NCBI GenBank assembly: GCA_900770845.1
Contig: CAAGLS010000204.1
Coordinates: forward strand, 1 to 11,452
DNA: 11,452 bases
Origin: an uncultured Prevotella sp.
Lineage (GTDB): Bacteria > Bacteroidota > Bacteroidia > Bacteroidales > Bacteroidaceae
Direction: 5' to 3'
Below are positions 1 to 7,106 of the stretch, one piece after another (position 1 is the stretch's first letter; every line of letters begins with the position of its first letter). A model generated the notes under the pieces. That model saw nothing but the letters and a program-made list of their open reading frames with translations. It searched no databases and was not told the origin of the DNA. Made by a program: the position numbers and the translations under genes.

Positions 1-3
1 TAT

Positions 4-11
4 TAACTTTG
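4..11 (+). promoter_or_regulatory. Candidate Bacteroidota -7 promoter box (TAACTTTG)
   Basis: The octamer TAACTTTG matches the Bacteroidota sigma-ABfr -7 consensus TAnnTTTG exactly. The -33 element would lie outside the window. It points rightward, toward the DUF308 gene at 203, which would give a leader of roughly 180 nt. That is long, so the box could instead serve something short in 20-200. An eight-base degenerate match occurs by chance, hence the modest confidence. Confidence 0.4.
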
Positions 12-41
12 CAACAACAAATGACGAAATGCGTATGCAGT

Positions 42-175
42 TCAAGATAATTCGTCCTCTTTCATGCCATTCTTGCCTTTCTCGGCTTGGTAAGTTGGGA
101 TAGGGCAGCAAGAGCCGCAGTATCAGACAGACGACCGATGCCGCCGCCCACCTTGGGATCGACATAGGCCCACAT
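42..175 (-). pseudogene. Possible small ORF, about 44 aa, broken by a one-base frameshift
   Basis: On the minus strand an ATG at 175-173 opens a 37-codon frame (MWAYVDPKVGGGIGRLSD...) ending at TGA 64-62. Near 85-88 the adjacent frame takes over with a natural-looking hydrophilic tail (AEKGKNGMKEDELS) that stops at TGA 44-42. Adding one G at the Thr-Lys junction would join the two into one 44-aa protein. The A/T-rich leader just before the ATG suits a Bacteroidota start. I recognise no family. It is divergent from the DUF308 gene with only 27 nt between them and no clear promoter. It could be a decayed or mis-sequenced small gene, or simply chance. Confidence 0.25.
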
Positions 176-202
176 AATTAATTTAGAAACCAATCATAAG
201 AA

Positions 203-835
203 ATGAGACTATTACAAAGTTCTGTTTTCCGCGCCGTAGTCGCAGTCATTATTGGCGCTTTGCTCGTGAAATACCGACAGGACACGGTGACTTGGCTCAC
301 CATCGCCGTTGGCATCCTGTTTTTTCTCTCTGGTCTCGCGTCGGTCATCATCTACTATGTCAACAAGCGAGGTGTAGAGCGTGTTGCCGCCGCGGAGGCT
401 CCGGAGTCTCTCCATGAGGCCATGACACCCGCCTTTCCCATTGGAGGCTTGGGCTCAATGGTGTTGGGCGTGATATTGGCATTCATGCCCGCGACGTTCA
501 TCAGGTGGATAGTCATCATCCTTGGCGCTTTGGTCATCCTGGCCACGATAGGCCAGTTTGTCACTTTGGCCCAGGCGCGCCGCTATGGCTCGGTTCCGTT
601 TGTCTTCTGGCTTTTCCCCAGCATCTTGTTCCTTGTGGGCATCTATTGCATCGTCCAGCCCATCGACTCCGCCTCGATGCCACTCTTCATCATAGGCTGG
701 GCCATGATGGTCTATGGCGTTGTTGAATGCATCAACGCCATCAAGATCTACCGCCTCCGCAAGGCTTGGGAAAAGCTTTTGCAGCAGCAACAGCCCCAAG
801 CCCAGATTGAGGTGAAGGAAGAGGAGGAAAGTTAG
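203..835 (+). CDS. DUF308/HdeD-like six-helix membrane protein
   Basis: Product of 210 aa, predicted to sit in the inner membrane. I see six hydrophobic segments, at about residues 7-23, 30-52, 76-95, 100-122, 131-149 and 155-178, arranged as paired hairpins. This layout is typical of DUF308, the family of the E. coli acid-resistance protein HdeD, in which a short TM-pair unit is repeated. The biochemical role of the family is not settled. The C-terminus (about 185-210) is a cytoplasmic-looking tail with a run of Gln followed by an acidic cluster (KEEEES). The ATG at 203 follows an A-rich leader (cataagaa) and comes just before the first hydrophobic stretch. No Shine-Dalgarno sequence is visible, as is usual in this phylum. 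The gene converges with the SPFH gene, and a strong inverted repeat separates them. The family assignment rests on topology and length, not on a catalytic motif. Confidence 0.8.
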   Translation: MRLLQSSVFRAVVAVIIGALLVKYRQDTVTWLTIAVGILFFLSGLASVIIYYVNKRGVERVAAAEAPESLHEAMTPAFPIGGLGSMVLGVILAFMPATFIRWIVIILGALVILATIGQFVTLAQARRYGSVPFVFWLFPSILFLVGIYCIVQPIDSASMPLFIIGWAMMVYGVVECINAIKIYRLRKAWEKLLQQQQPQAQIEVKEEEES

Positions 836-859
836 GTGGCGTGCATGATGCGTCTATAG

Positions 860-931
860 GCAGGACTTCCTATCCTGCAAAACAACAACTCGTAGAATGG
901 GTGGTGGTCCAATCCCATTCTACGAGTTGTT
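860..931. terminator. Inverted repeats between convergent genes, probable bidirectional terminator
   Basis: The main element is a perfect 18-bp inverted repeat, 884-901 (aacaactcgtagaatggg) with 914-931, enclosing a 12-nt loop. A shorter repeat sits just before it, GCAGGA 860-865 with TCCTGC 873-878. The elements lie between the stop of the DUF308 gene (835) and the stop of the leftward SPFH gene (1005), so they could end transcripts from both sides. Neither side has a clean U-tract, so RNA stabilisation or attenuation is also possible. Confidence 0.6.
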
Positions 932-1004
932 CGTTGTTCGTCAATCCTGGTGGAGGCTTCCTTTTTCTGTAGTGGTGTCTCCACCGCTGTAGTCTCACGC
1001 GAGG

Positions 1005-1958
1005 CTATTCTCCCTTGAAGAGTTCCTTGATGCCGCCAATGCTGCCCATCAGGTTGGAGGCCTCGTAGGGAAGGAACACCGTCTTGGTCTTGTCGCCGAC
1101 GGCCACCTCTTGCAGCATCTGGATATATTTCTGCGCCAAGAGGTAGTTGGCCGGATTGGTGGATTTGCCCACGGCCTCCGTAATCTTCTCTATGGCCACA
1201 GCCTCAGCCTCGGCCTTGCGGATGCGGGCCGTGGCCTCACCCTCAGCACGCAGTATGGCTTGCTGCTTGTCGGCCTCGGCGCGGTTGATGGTGGCTGTCT
1301 TCTCACCTTCCGAGGCCAATATCTGCGCCTGCTTCTCACCCTCGGAAGTGAGGATGGTGGCACGCTTGTTGCGCTCGGCCTGCATCTGCTTCTCCATCGC
1401 CGAGAGCACGCTCTCTGGGGGGATGATGTCTTGCAGCTCCACGCGGTTCACCTTGATGCCCCATTTGTTGGTGGCGTCGTCGAGCACCCCGCGCAGCTTG
1501 GTGTTGATGATGTCGCGCGAGGTGAGCGTCTGGTCCAGCTCCATTTCGCCGATGATGTTGCGCAGGGTGGTCTGCGTGAGTTTCTCGATGGCGTTGGGCA
1601 GGTCGTTGATTTCGTATACGGCCTTGAACGGGTCCACAATCTGGAAGTAGAGCAGGGCGTTGATTTCCATTTGGATGTTGTCCTTGGTGATGACGTTTTG
1701 GCGTGCGAAGTCGTACACCTGCTCGCGCAAGTCGATGTTGCTCCTGTAGATGTAGCGGCCCCGGTTCATGCTGATTGTGATTTTGGGGCGGTCGATGAAG
1801 GGGATGATGATGTTCACGCCGGGTTTCAGTGTGGCATAGTATTTCCCTAAGCGTTCTATGACACGGGTCTCACTCTGTGGCACAATGATGATGGCCATCT
1901 TGACGAAGAGCAGTGCCAATACAATGATGACGATTAATGCAATTTGTAAGGTACTCAT
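1005..1958 (-). CDS. SPFH/band-7 domain membrane protein (QmcA/stomatin/paraslipin type)
   Basis: Product of 317 aa, close to the usual length of QmcA-type proteins. It has one N-terminal hydrophobic anchor (about residues 5-27), then the band-7 region starting near VPQSETRVIERLGKY. A long charged helix (about 205-270) follows, with repeated units such as ILTSEGEKQAQILASEGEK, typical of the coiled coil that makes SPFH proteins assemble into large membrane rings. Family members organise membrane microdomains and often modulate membrane proteases. I chose the ATG at 1958: a longer frame reaches 2024, but its extra residues (MWRLVSPSIPRRQ) precede the natural hydrophobic start MSTLQIALIV, and an A-rich leader (acaaaacaaatcaat) lies just before 1958. 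It lies 102 nt downstream of the NfeD gene and no separate promoter is visible, so the two are probably co-transcribed. NfeD-SPFH pairing is a well-known conserved association. Confidence 0.93.
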   Translation of the reverse strand: MSTLQIALIVIIVLALLFVKMAIIIVPQSETRVIERLGKYYATLKPGVNIIIPFIDRPKITISMNRGRYIYRSNIDLREQVYDFARQNVITKDNIQMEINALLYFQIVDPFKAVYEINDLPNAIEKLTQTTLRNIIGEMELDQTLTSRDIINTKLRGVLDDATNKWGIKVNRVELQDIIPPESVLSAMEKQMQAERNKRATILTSEGEKQAQILASEGEKTATINRAEADKQQAILRAEGEATARIRKAEAEAVAIEKITEAVGKSTNPANYLLAQKYIQMLQEVAVGDKTKTVFLPYEASNLMGSIGGIKELFKGE

Positions 1959-2035
1959 ATTGATTTGTTTTGTGGTTGTGAAATGTTGTCTTCTTGGGAT
2001 GGATGGAGAAACCAGCCGCCACATCTCTTGGCGAC

Positions 2036-2053
2036 GGGAGGCGTATGCCTCCC
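2036..2053 (-). other. Stem-loop between the NfeD and SPFH genes
   Basis: GGGAGGC (2036-2042) and GCCTCCC (2047-2053) form a perfect 7-bp G/C-rich stem with a 4-nt loop, 7 nt past the stop of the upstream NfeD gene. On the minus strand it is followed by gtcgccaag rather than a U-tract, so it is not a standard intrinsic terminator. It may stabilise the 3' end of the upstream message or tune expression between the two cistrons. Confidence 0.45.
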
Positions 2054-2060
2054 CCGAAAA

Positions 2061-2516
2061 CTATCGCTCGATGGGCGCCACCGTGACGATGATGCTCTCC
2101 ATGCTGACGATGCGCACGTTGGCGCCTTTTCCGATGGGTTGGTTGTCGACGCTCTTGGCGCGCCATTCGTCGCCGTCCACCTTCACGTAGCCGTCCTTCT
2201 GCGGCGTGATGGGCTCCACCACCATTGCCGTGCGGCCGATGAGGGCGTCGACATTGCTCTCGCGGTGGTCGGCGTTGGCCTGGATGCGGTGGAGGAGTTT
2301 GGGCCGCAGCAGGTAGACGCACGCCACGCCGGCAATGGCAAACACGACAACCTGTCCCCAGAAGGGTATGGGCAGGAACGAGGCGAGCATGGCCACGAAG
2401 GCTCCGATGGCGAAGCAGGTGAGGAAGAAGTCGCCGAAACTCATTTCCAGGATGAGGAGCACACCGGCAATGGTGAGCCATATCAGCCAATAGTGTGCAG
2501 CAAAGAATTCGAGCAT
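2061..2516 (-). CDS. NfeD-family membrane protein with OB fold
   Basis: Product of 151 aa, the short form of NfeD that lacks the N-terminal serine-protease (ClpP-like) domain. Hydrophobic segments lie at about residues 8-24, 27-46 and 53-71. A soluble C-terminal beta-rich domain (about 88-148) follows, starting at DALIGRTAMVVEPI and containing GYVKVDGDEW and a final beta strand near SIIVTVAP. This is the pattern of the NfeD OB fold. Members work with SPFH/stomatin proteins in membrane quality control, and the SPFH gene is directly downstream. The ATG at 2516 was chosen because the longer frame to 2618 would run backward through the terminator hairpin at 2565-2609. I see no convincing -7 box in the 48 nt between that hairpin and the start, so expression may rely on read-through or an atypical promoter. 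Confidence 0.9.
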   Translation of the reverse strand: MLEFFAAHYWLIWLTIAGVLLILEMSFGDFFLTCFAIGAFVAMLASFLPIPFWGQVVVFAIAGVACVYLLRPKLLHRIQANADHRESNVDALIGRTAMVVEPITPQKDGYVKVDGDEWRAKSVDNQPIGKGANVRIVSMESIIVTVAPIER

Positions 2517-2564
2517 AATGGATAAGTTTTTAGAGGTTGTGGGAAAAAGGGTAGTAGTAAAGCA

Positions 2565-2609
2565 ACAAAGGTTTCCACCGACCTTCTTTGGGTCGGTGGA
2601 AACCTTTGT
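2565..2609 (-). terminator. Rho-independent terminator after the M48 peptidase gene
   Basis: A perfect 19-bp inverted repeat, 2565-2583 (acaaaggtttccaccgacc) with 2591-2609, encloses a 7-nt loop. It starts 5 nt after the stop of the M48 gene (2615-2617). Read leftward, the stem ends in TTTGT followed by TGCTTTAC, a moderately U-rich tail. It separates the M48 transcription unit from the NfeD-SPFH pair. Confidence 0.85.
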
Positions 2610-2614
2610 CTGCG

Positions 2615-3499
2615 TCAACGGCGTCTGCGCGTGGTGGACTTCTTTCTCGTTGTCGTTGCTTTCTTGGTTGTTGTCGTTGTTGTCGTTGCCTTGGGCTTGT
2701 AGTATTTCAAGGCCTCAGGCATTTCCTTCTCCAGGGCTGCGATGCGCTTGGCGTCGGAGGGGTGGTCGCTGAACAGGTCGTTCTGGTTGCTGCTTCCCCC
2801 CTGCTGCATTCGTTTCCAGAAGGGGATGGCCTCTTTGGGATTGTAGCCGGCCATGGCGGCGAAGATGAGTCCGATATGGTCGGCCTCCGACTCGTTGTCG
2901 CGACTGTACTTCAGGTTGCGGAACGAGAAATAGGTGCCGGCCACTTGGCTTGCCACGTCGCCCACGCCGCTGCCCACTGTGGAGTTGAGCACCGTGCCCA
3001 AGATGCTGGTGCCTATCTGCTGGTTTTGCTGCTTCGACAGCTGTTCCGCGCTGTGCTTGGCCACGGCGTGGGCAATCTCATGGCCGAGCACTACGGCCAA
3101 CTGGTCGTCGTTCTGGGTATAGGGCAGCAGCCCCTCGTAGACCACAATCTTGCCACCGGGCATACAGAAGGCGTTCACTTGCTTGTCCTGCACCAGGTTG
3201 AACTCCCATTTGAGGTTGTTCACCTCGCTTGCATATCCGTTGTTCTTCAGATAGGTCTCCACGGCGTTGGCCAGGTTGCGGCCCACTCGCTGCACGCGTG
3301 CCGTGGCTGTGGCGTCGGTGGATTTCTTGGCCGAGGCCATGAACTTCTGATACTCTTGGTTGGAGAGGCTGAGCACCTGCTCGTCGCTCACAGAGATGTT
3401 GTGCTTGCGTCCCGTCACCGGCACGGTCTGTGTTGTGCCGCACGCTGCGAATGTCAGCGCCGCGGCCATTACGAGAACGAAACTCTTGATACTTCTCAT
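2615..3499 (-). CDS. M48-family zinc metallopeptidase, periplasmic lipoprotein
   Basis: Product of 294 aa. The N-terminus is a lipoprotein signal peptide (MRSIKSF, hydrophobic stretch, then FAAC), predicting lipidation at Cys20 and a periplasmic or outer-membrane location. The zinc site is complete: HEIAH at 140-144, with His140 and His144 as ligands and Glu141 as the catalytic base. The distal NESEAD motif supplies Glu203 as third ligand, with Asp207. SDHPSDAKR at 244-252 includes His246, a position comparable to the regulatory His of E. coli BepA. These features fit the BepA/LoiP-like M48 group, which degrades or helps fold outer-membrane proteins. Substrates cannot be read from sequence. 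The TPR domain of BepA is absent. Instead, residues 271-294 form a low-complexity tail of Thr runs and Lys/Arg clusters. A -7 box at 3538-3545 precedes the gene and a strong terminator follows it, so it is probably monocistronic. Confidence 0.92.
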   Translation of the reverse strand: MRSIKSFVLVMAAALTFAACGTTQTVPVTGRKHNISVSDEQVLSLSNQEYQKFMASAKKSTDATATARVQRVGRNLANAVETYLKNNGYASEVNNLKWEFNLVQDKQVNAFCMPGGKIVVYEGLLPYTQNDDQLAVVLGHEIAHAVAKHSAEQLSKQQNQQIGTSILGTVLNSTVGSGVGDVASQVAGTYFSFRNLKYSRDNESEADHIGLIFAAMAGYNPKEAIPFWKRMQQGGSSNQNDLFSDHPSDAKRIAALEKEMPEALKYYKPKATTTTTTTKKATTTRKKSTTRRRR

Positions 3500-3537
3500 T
3501 TTGTGTCTTGAAATAATATTTTGTTGATTTGTTATCG

Positions 3538-3545
3538 CAAAGATA
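3538..3545 (-). promoter_or_regulatory. Promoter -7 box for the M48 gene (TATCTTTG)
   Basis: Read leftward, TATCTTTG matches TAnnTTTG exactly and lies 38 nt before the ATG at 3499. A TTG about 21 nt further upstream (in ccttggcc) could act as the -33 element, within the usual spacing for Bacteroidota promoters. Confidence 0.65.
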
Positions 3546-3622
3546 AACTATTTTTTCAAGCGGGCCAAGGAAAAGCTGATAATTTTAAGGTGTCGGCCTC
3601 AAGTGGCGTTGGTGGCCTCGGC

Positions 3623-5809
3623 TCAGCGCCGGATGATGGTGGATCCCGTAGTGGCCGCATTTGGGCCGTCCACCTGCACGATGCTGAGTCCCCGTGGCAG
3701 ACCGACGAAGCCGTCGCCCGTCAGCTCTTGCGAGAAGAGCAGCTTTCCGCTTAGGGCATAGACGCTGGCCTTGGCGGGGCGGGTGAGGGGCGAGGCGAAC
3801 CGAATCTCCACCCCCTCCCCCTTGGCCCGCAGCGAGACTTCCGCGGGCTGGTGGTCGCTTACCCCGCTGATGCCCAAGGTGCCAAGAATATAGAGCAGCC
3901 CCTTGTACACATCGATTTGTCCGTGCCCATAGCTGTTGTTGGGATAGTCCATCCCGCTGTCGATGGGGGTGGAGGTGTGGGCCAGCACGTCGGCCACCTG
4001 CTTGGGAGTCAGGTCGGGCTTGGCTTGGAGCCACAGGGCGATGGCTCCTGTGACGACGGGGGCCGACATGGAGGTGCCGGTGTTGGCAGCCCAGAGGAAA
4101 GTGCGCCCATCGTAGTCAAACAGGTTGGTGATGGACTTTCGGTCGCCCTTCTCGCCGCTTCCCTCCCAGTAGAAACTGCTGTAGGAGGAGATGACGTTTG
4201 TTCCGGGCGCCACCACGTCGGGCTTCATCCGCTCGTCGAATGTGGGGCCTATCGACGAGTAGGGGGCAAGCTCGCCGTTGGTGCCGTTGGGGTAGCTCAT
4301 GGCCTCGCCCTCATAGTTGACGAATCCCGTGCGGTAGCTGTTGGCCCCCACGCAGACCACCGATGGCGCGCTCCCGGGCGAGTTGATGCTGTGGCTCTTG
4401 TCGATATAGGCGGTCTGGCCCTCGCCAGCCTTCATCAGGTAGCCGTTGAGCGCATAGAGGCTCACGTCGGTGTTTCCCTCCATGCCCACCGACAGCCGGG
4501 TGGCGACGCCAAGGGCCATCTGCGTTGTTGTGAGGTTGATGTCCAGGCAGCGGTCGTCCGTGTTGTAGCACGAAGGGTAGGCCGTGGCGCCAATCATGAT
4601 CTTCTCGTTGTTGATTTCTATGCTGTCGCGCAGCGTTGAGTCGGCGGTAGCCAACAGGCTGTCCACGCTGTAGGAGCGTTCCGTCCTCTTTCCTCCGCCC
4701 TTGAAGGTGAGCCTCACACGATATTCGCCCTCGCCCCTCAGTGTGAGGAAGCCGCGCTTGTCGTCGGCGTTGGCAAAATCGGCGCTTGCCCGCTGCTGGT
4801 CGGCCGGCTTGTGGGCATAGCGTGGAATGTAGCCCGTGTTGCCCGCCGAGGCCACGATGATGCGTCCCGGCCCGGTCAGGCTGTCGAGAATCTCATAGTA
4901 GAGTTTGTCGTAGCCTTGGAAGTCCTCAAGAGAGCCCTCGCTGAAGTTGATGACACAGGGCTTGCCCACCGACTGCGCATAGTCGAAGATGTATTTGAAT
5001 CCCAAGGCGTCGGTGGCGTAGGTGTATTTGTAGTAGTCGGCCGAGTCGATGAGCTGCGCGTCGTCGCTCGTGGCATTGCACACCAGGCAGAGGTCGCTCT
5101 CCGGCGCCATGCCCCGATAGTGGGTGTCGTAGCCGCTCCCAGCCGCTATTCCTGCCGTGTGGGTGCCGTGGCTCTGGATGTAGCCGTCGCGCGGACACCC
5201 CAAGCTCTTCAGCGTCTCCTCGCCCACGTAGTCGCGGCCCACGAACAGCCTGCTTCCCACTGTGTCTGCCGAGAGCTGGTCCCAGAGGGCGCGGATGCGG
5301 TAGCGGCTCATGTCGCGGCTGTAGAAGTTGGGGTGGAGCAGGTCGAATCCTATGTCCATCACGCCCACCACCACTCCTTGACCGTCGAAGGCCTGTGGCA
5401 GACCGGTTCCGTTGTAGGCGGGCAGCGCGTCCACCTGCAGGCGGGTGGAGTCCATCAGGGCCGTGGCGCGTGGTCCCGACTCGATGCGGGTCACGCTTTT
5501 GTCCATAGACAACTCGCCCAGCCGGGCCAGCGGAATGGCCGCTATGCTCACATTGCCGAAGCTGGCCAACTGCCTGCAGCCGTATCGGGCCAGCGTCTGG
5601 TGTCCGTCGCCATCTGTCCTGACAAAGGCCGTCAGCACCCCTTGGCCCATGGCCTTGTGCCTTGTGGCGGGCGAGCGCAGGGCTGTTGGCGTCTGCGATT
5701 CCAGCGCGGCCTGTCTTACAAAGGGCGACATCTTCTGCCAGGCCTGTGCCCAGCCGCACGTCGCCACACCTATTATATAAGAGGTGATGAGAAACAGTCG
5801 TCGGTTCAT
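3623..5809 (-). CDS. Secreted S8 (subtilisin-family) serine peptidase with C-terminal sorting-type domain
   Basis: Product of 728 aa. The N-terminus is a Sec signal peptide (MNRR, hydrophobic core, cleavage likely after ..WAQA). The catalytic triad is complete: Asp152 in GVMDIGFD, His214 in SHGTHTAG, and Ser580 in GTSMSAP. The oxyanion Asn324 is in IVASAGN. About 250 residues separate Asn324 from Ser580, more than in plain subtilisins, indicating an inserted beta-rich domain as in several large Bacteroidota S8 enzymes. The last 45 or so residues (VYALSGKLLFSQ...GLPRGLSIVQV...IIRR) resemble a type-A type IX secretion sorting domain, suggesting export to or past the outer membrane; this is an inference. 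A prodomain probably fills about residues 25-140. I chose the ATG at 5809. A frame from 5857 is open, but it would place the promoter boxes inside the coding region and bury the signal peptide. The substrate is unknown. Confidence 0.92.
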   Translation of the reverse strand: MNRRLFLITSYIIGVATCGWAQAWQKMSPFVRQAALESQTPTALRSPATRHKAMGQGVLTAFVRTDGDGHQTLARYGCRQLASFGNVSIAAIPLARLGELSMDKSVTRIESGPRATALMDSTRLQVDALPAYNGTGLPQAFDGQGVVVGVMDIGFDLLHPNFYSRDMSRYRIRALWDQLSADTVGSRLFVGRDYVGEETLKSLGCPRDGYIQSHGTHTAGIAAGSGYDTHYRGMAPESDLCLVCNATSDDAQLIDSADYYKYTYATDALGFKYIFDYAQSVGKPCVINFSEGSLEDFQGYDKLYYEILDSLTGPGRIIVASAGNTGYIPRYAHKPADQQRASADFANADDKRGFLTLRGEGEYRVRLTFKGGGKRTERSYSVDSLLATADSTLRDSIEINNEKIMIGATAYPSCYNTDDRCLDINLTTTQMALGVATRLSVGMEGNTDVSLYALNGYLMKAGEGQTAYIDKSHSINSPGSAPSVVCVGANSYRTGFVNYEGEAMSYPNGTNGELAPYSSIGPTFDERMKPDVVAPGTNVISSYSSFYWEGSGEKGDRKSITNLFDYDGRTFLWAANTGTSMSAPVVTGAIALWLQAKPDLTPKQVADVLAHTSTPIDSGMDYPNNSYGHGQIDVYKGLLYILGTLGISGVSDHQPAEVSLRAKGEGVEIRFASPLTRPAKASVYALSGKLLFSQELTGDGFVGLPRGLSIVQVDGPNAATTGSTIIRR

Positions 5810-5832
5810 TGCAATAGGATTTGTTGTTCCCG

Positions 5833-5850
5833 CAAATTTACACAAATTTA
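5833..5850 (-). promoter_or_regulatory. Tandem -7 boxes (TAAATTTG twice) before the S8 peptidase gene
   Basis: Read leftward, TAAATTTG occurs at 5850-5843 and again at 5840-5833, separated by TG. Both match TAnnTTTG. The second lies 23 nt before the ATG at 5809. No clear -33 TTG is visible at the expected spacing. The duplication could give two start points or be a slipped repeat. Confidence 0.5.
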
Positions 5851-5918
5851 TTTTCATATCCTAATCCCCGGCCTATTTCTTGTCTGATGCAGGTGTAAAA
5901 TACCTAATAATAGACTTC

Positions 5919-7106
5919 CTACATAGCTACTCCATAAACTTGTTTCACGTAATTGTCAACCTCGGCTTTGGAGTGCAACGACAGGATGTATTTTTTCTGG
6001 TCCTCGGTGAAAGGATATATGCCAAATGACTTTACGTAGTTCTTGGCGTATGAATAGTAGCCTGTAGAGTAAGGCTTGCTTGTATGCCTCATATAATAAT
6101 CGAACACACTGGACTCAAGCACGCGCTTCAAGAATAGCAGTTCCGTCTCTGAATCATTGTATATCGCATATCCGCAATAAATCAGCATATCTTTTTGCGG
6201 TGTGTAAACGAAGTGAGGAAGGTCGCTGATGTAGGGGAACAGCAGTTTCTTTCCGCTGTCAGAGATGGCTTGTGTACGGCCAAAGGCATACCATGCACCA
6301 TAATTGCCCTCACCTTTGTCCCTTGCATCAAGGATGGGTTTGCATGCTTCCAGATAACGATAAGCACACGGATAATTCTCTTTAAAGAACAGCTCTGCCA
6401 TTACGCTGTTATGCGCATCGTATGGAGATATAATCTTCTCTTCTTTTTCGGGTATCTCAGCCTCTGATTTTAAGATGTTAGGCTTGATGATGACCCTGCA
6501 AATACCTTTCTCTATCGGATATTCCCGACCATTTCTACACAAGAAGAAATAATGTTCATCTTCACGTACAGGCCTGAAAATGAATACGTCATTGGCTAAT
6601 GTTGCTATACCATTTTTGATGACATATTTGTCGCCAAGAGCTTCACCTGCATTCTCAATTCGTTGGATATTCTCCAGAACGTCCCTTCTGTTAAGATGCC
6701 ATCCTTTGTGGCTATCCAAAGAAGTATATTCAATAGGACTGAAAGTGATGTCTGCCTTATGTTCAACTTCAGCCACGTTTGCTTTGGCGTATTGCAGAGA
6801 ACGGCTTGGCTCCTTTGAGGCAAAGGCAAGACAGGTGTATGCGAGTTTCTTTTTGAAAACTATTTGCTCACCAAAGTCAATAATTTTCAGTGAGAAACGA
6901 TTATCCGCAAAGTATTTCCGTAACGCCCGCGCGTTCACGCTCTTAAAGAACGTGTTTACCGTGATATAGCCGAGCTTACCAGTTGCACTGAGTGCAGACA
7001 AACCAATCTCAAAGAATGGAATGTACAAATCAGCATTGCCGACTTTTGAAGTTTTCCATAGGGAAAGATTCTCCTTCACTTCCGTATCAATATGCTTGGA
7101 ACGCAC
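5919..7106 (-). pseudogene. C-terminal part of an interrupted adenine-N6 DNA methyltransferase (post-stop half, TaqI-like specificity domain)
   Basis: This 395-codon frame directly continues the methyltransferase gene that starts at 7742. Only a TAA at 7109-7107 separates them, replacing the Tyr of the NPPY motif. The first residues after the stop (VRSKHIDTE) are what normally follows NPPY in Eco57I/TaqI-type enzymes. Next comes the region that completes the catalytic domain (DLYIPFFEIGLSAL, GKLGYITVNTFFKS, about 27-60), then a long target-recognition part. Its end resembles the TaqI-like C-terminal specificity domain (KKLLFPYISDLPHFVY; KPYSTGYYSYAKNYVKS). A GTG immediately follows the TAA and could in principle restart translation, but I see no ribosome-binding context, and such a product would lack the SAM-binding motifs. 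The end is natural, at TAG 5921-5919. Without the stop the whole protein would be 607 aa. Domain identity is well supported. Whether the stop is real, a sequencing error or suppressed is open. Confidence 0.85.

Noticed and set aside
1005..2024. Longer SPFH protein starting at 2024
   Set aside because: The 22 additional residues are polar and basic and precede the normal hydrophobic start of this family. The ATG at 1958 has the better leader.
2588..3511. Long plus-strand frame opposite the M48 gene
   Set aside because: It runs through the terminator and is a shadow of a gene with an intact HEIAH/NESEAD zinc site.
3851..4639. Long plus-strand frames opposite the S8 peptidase gene (also 4811-5887)
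   Set aside because: They are antisense shadows of G/C-rich coding DNA, full of Val/Gly/His runs, and the minus-strand frame has a complete catalytic triad.
5858..5918. Terminator after the R-M operon
   Set aside because: Only a 4-bp stem (AGGT with ACCT around 5891-5905) is present, without a U-tract. It is too weak to call.
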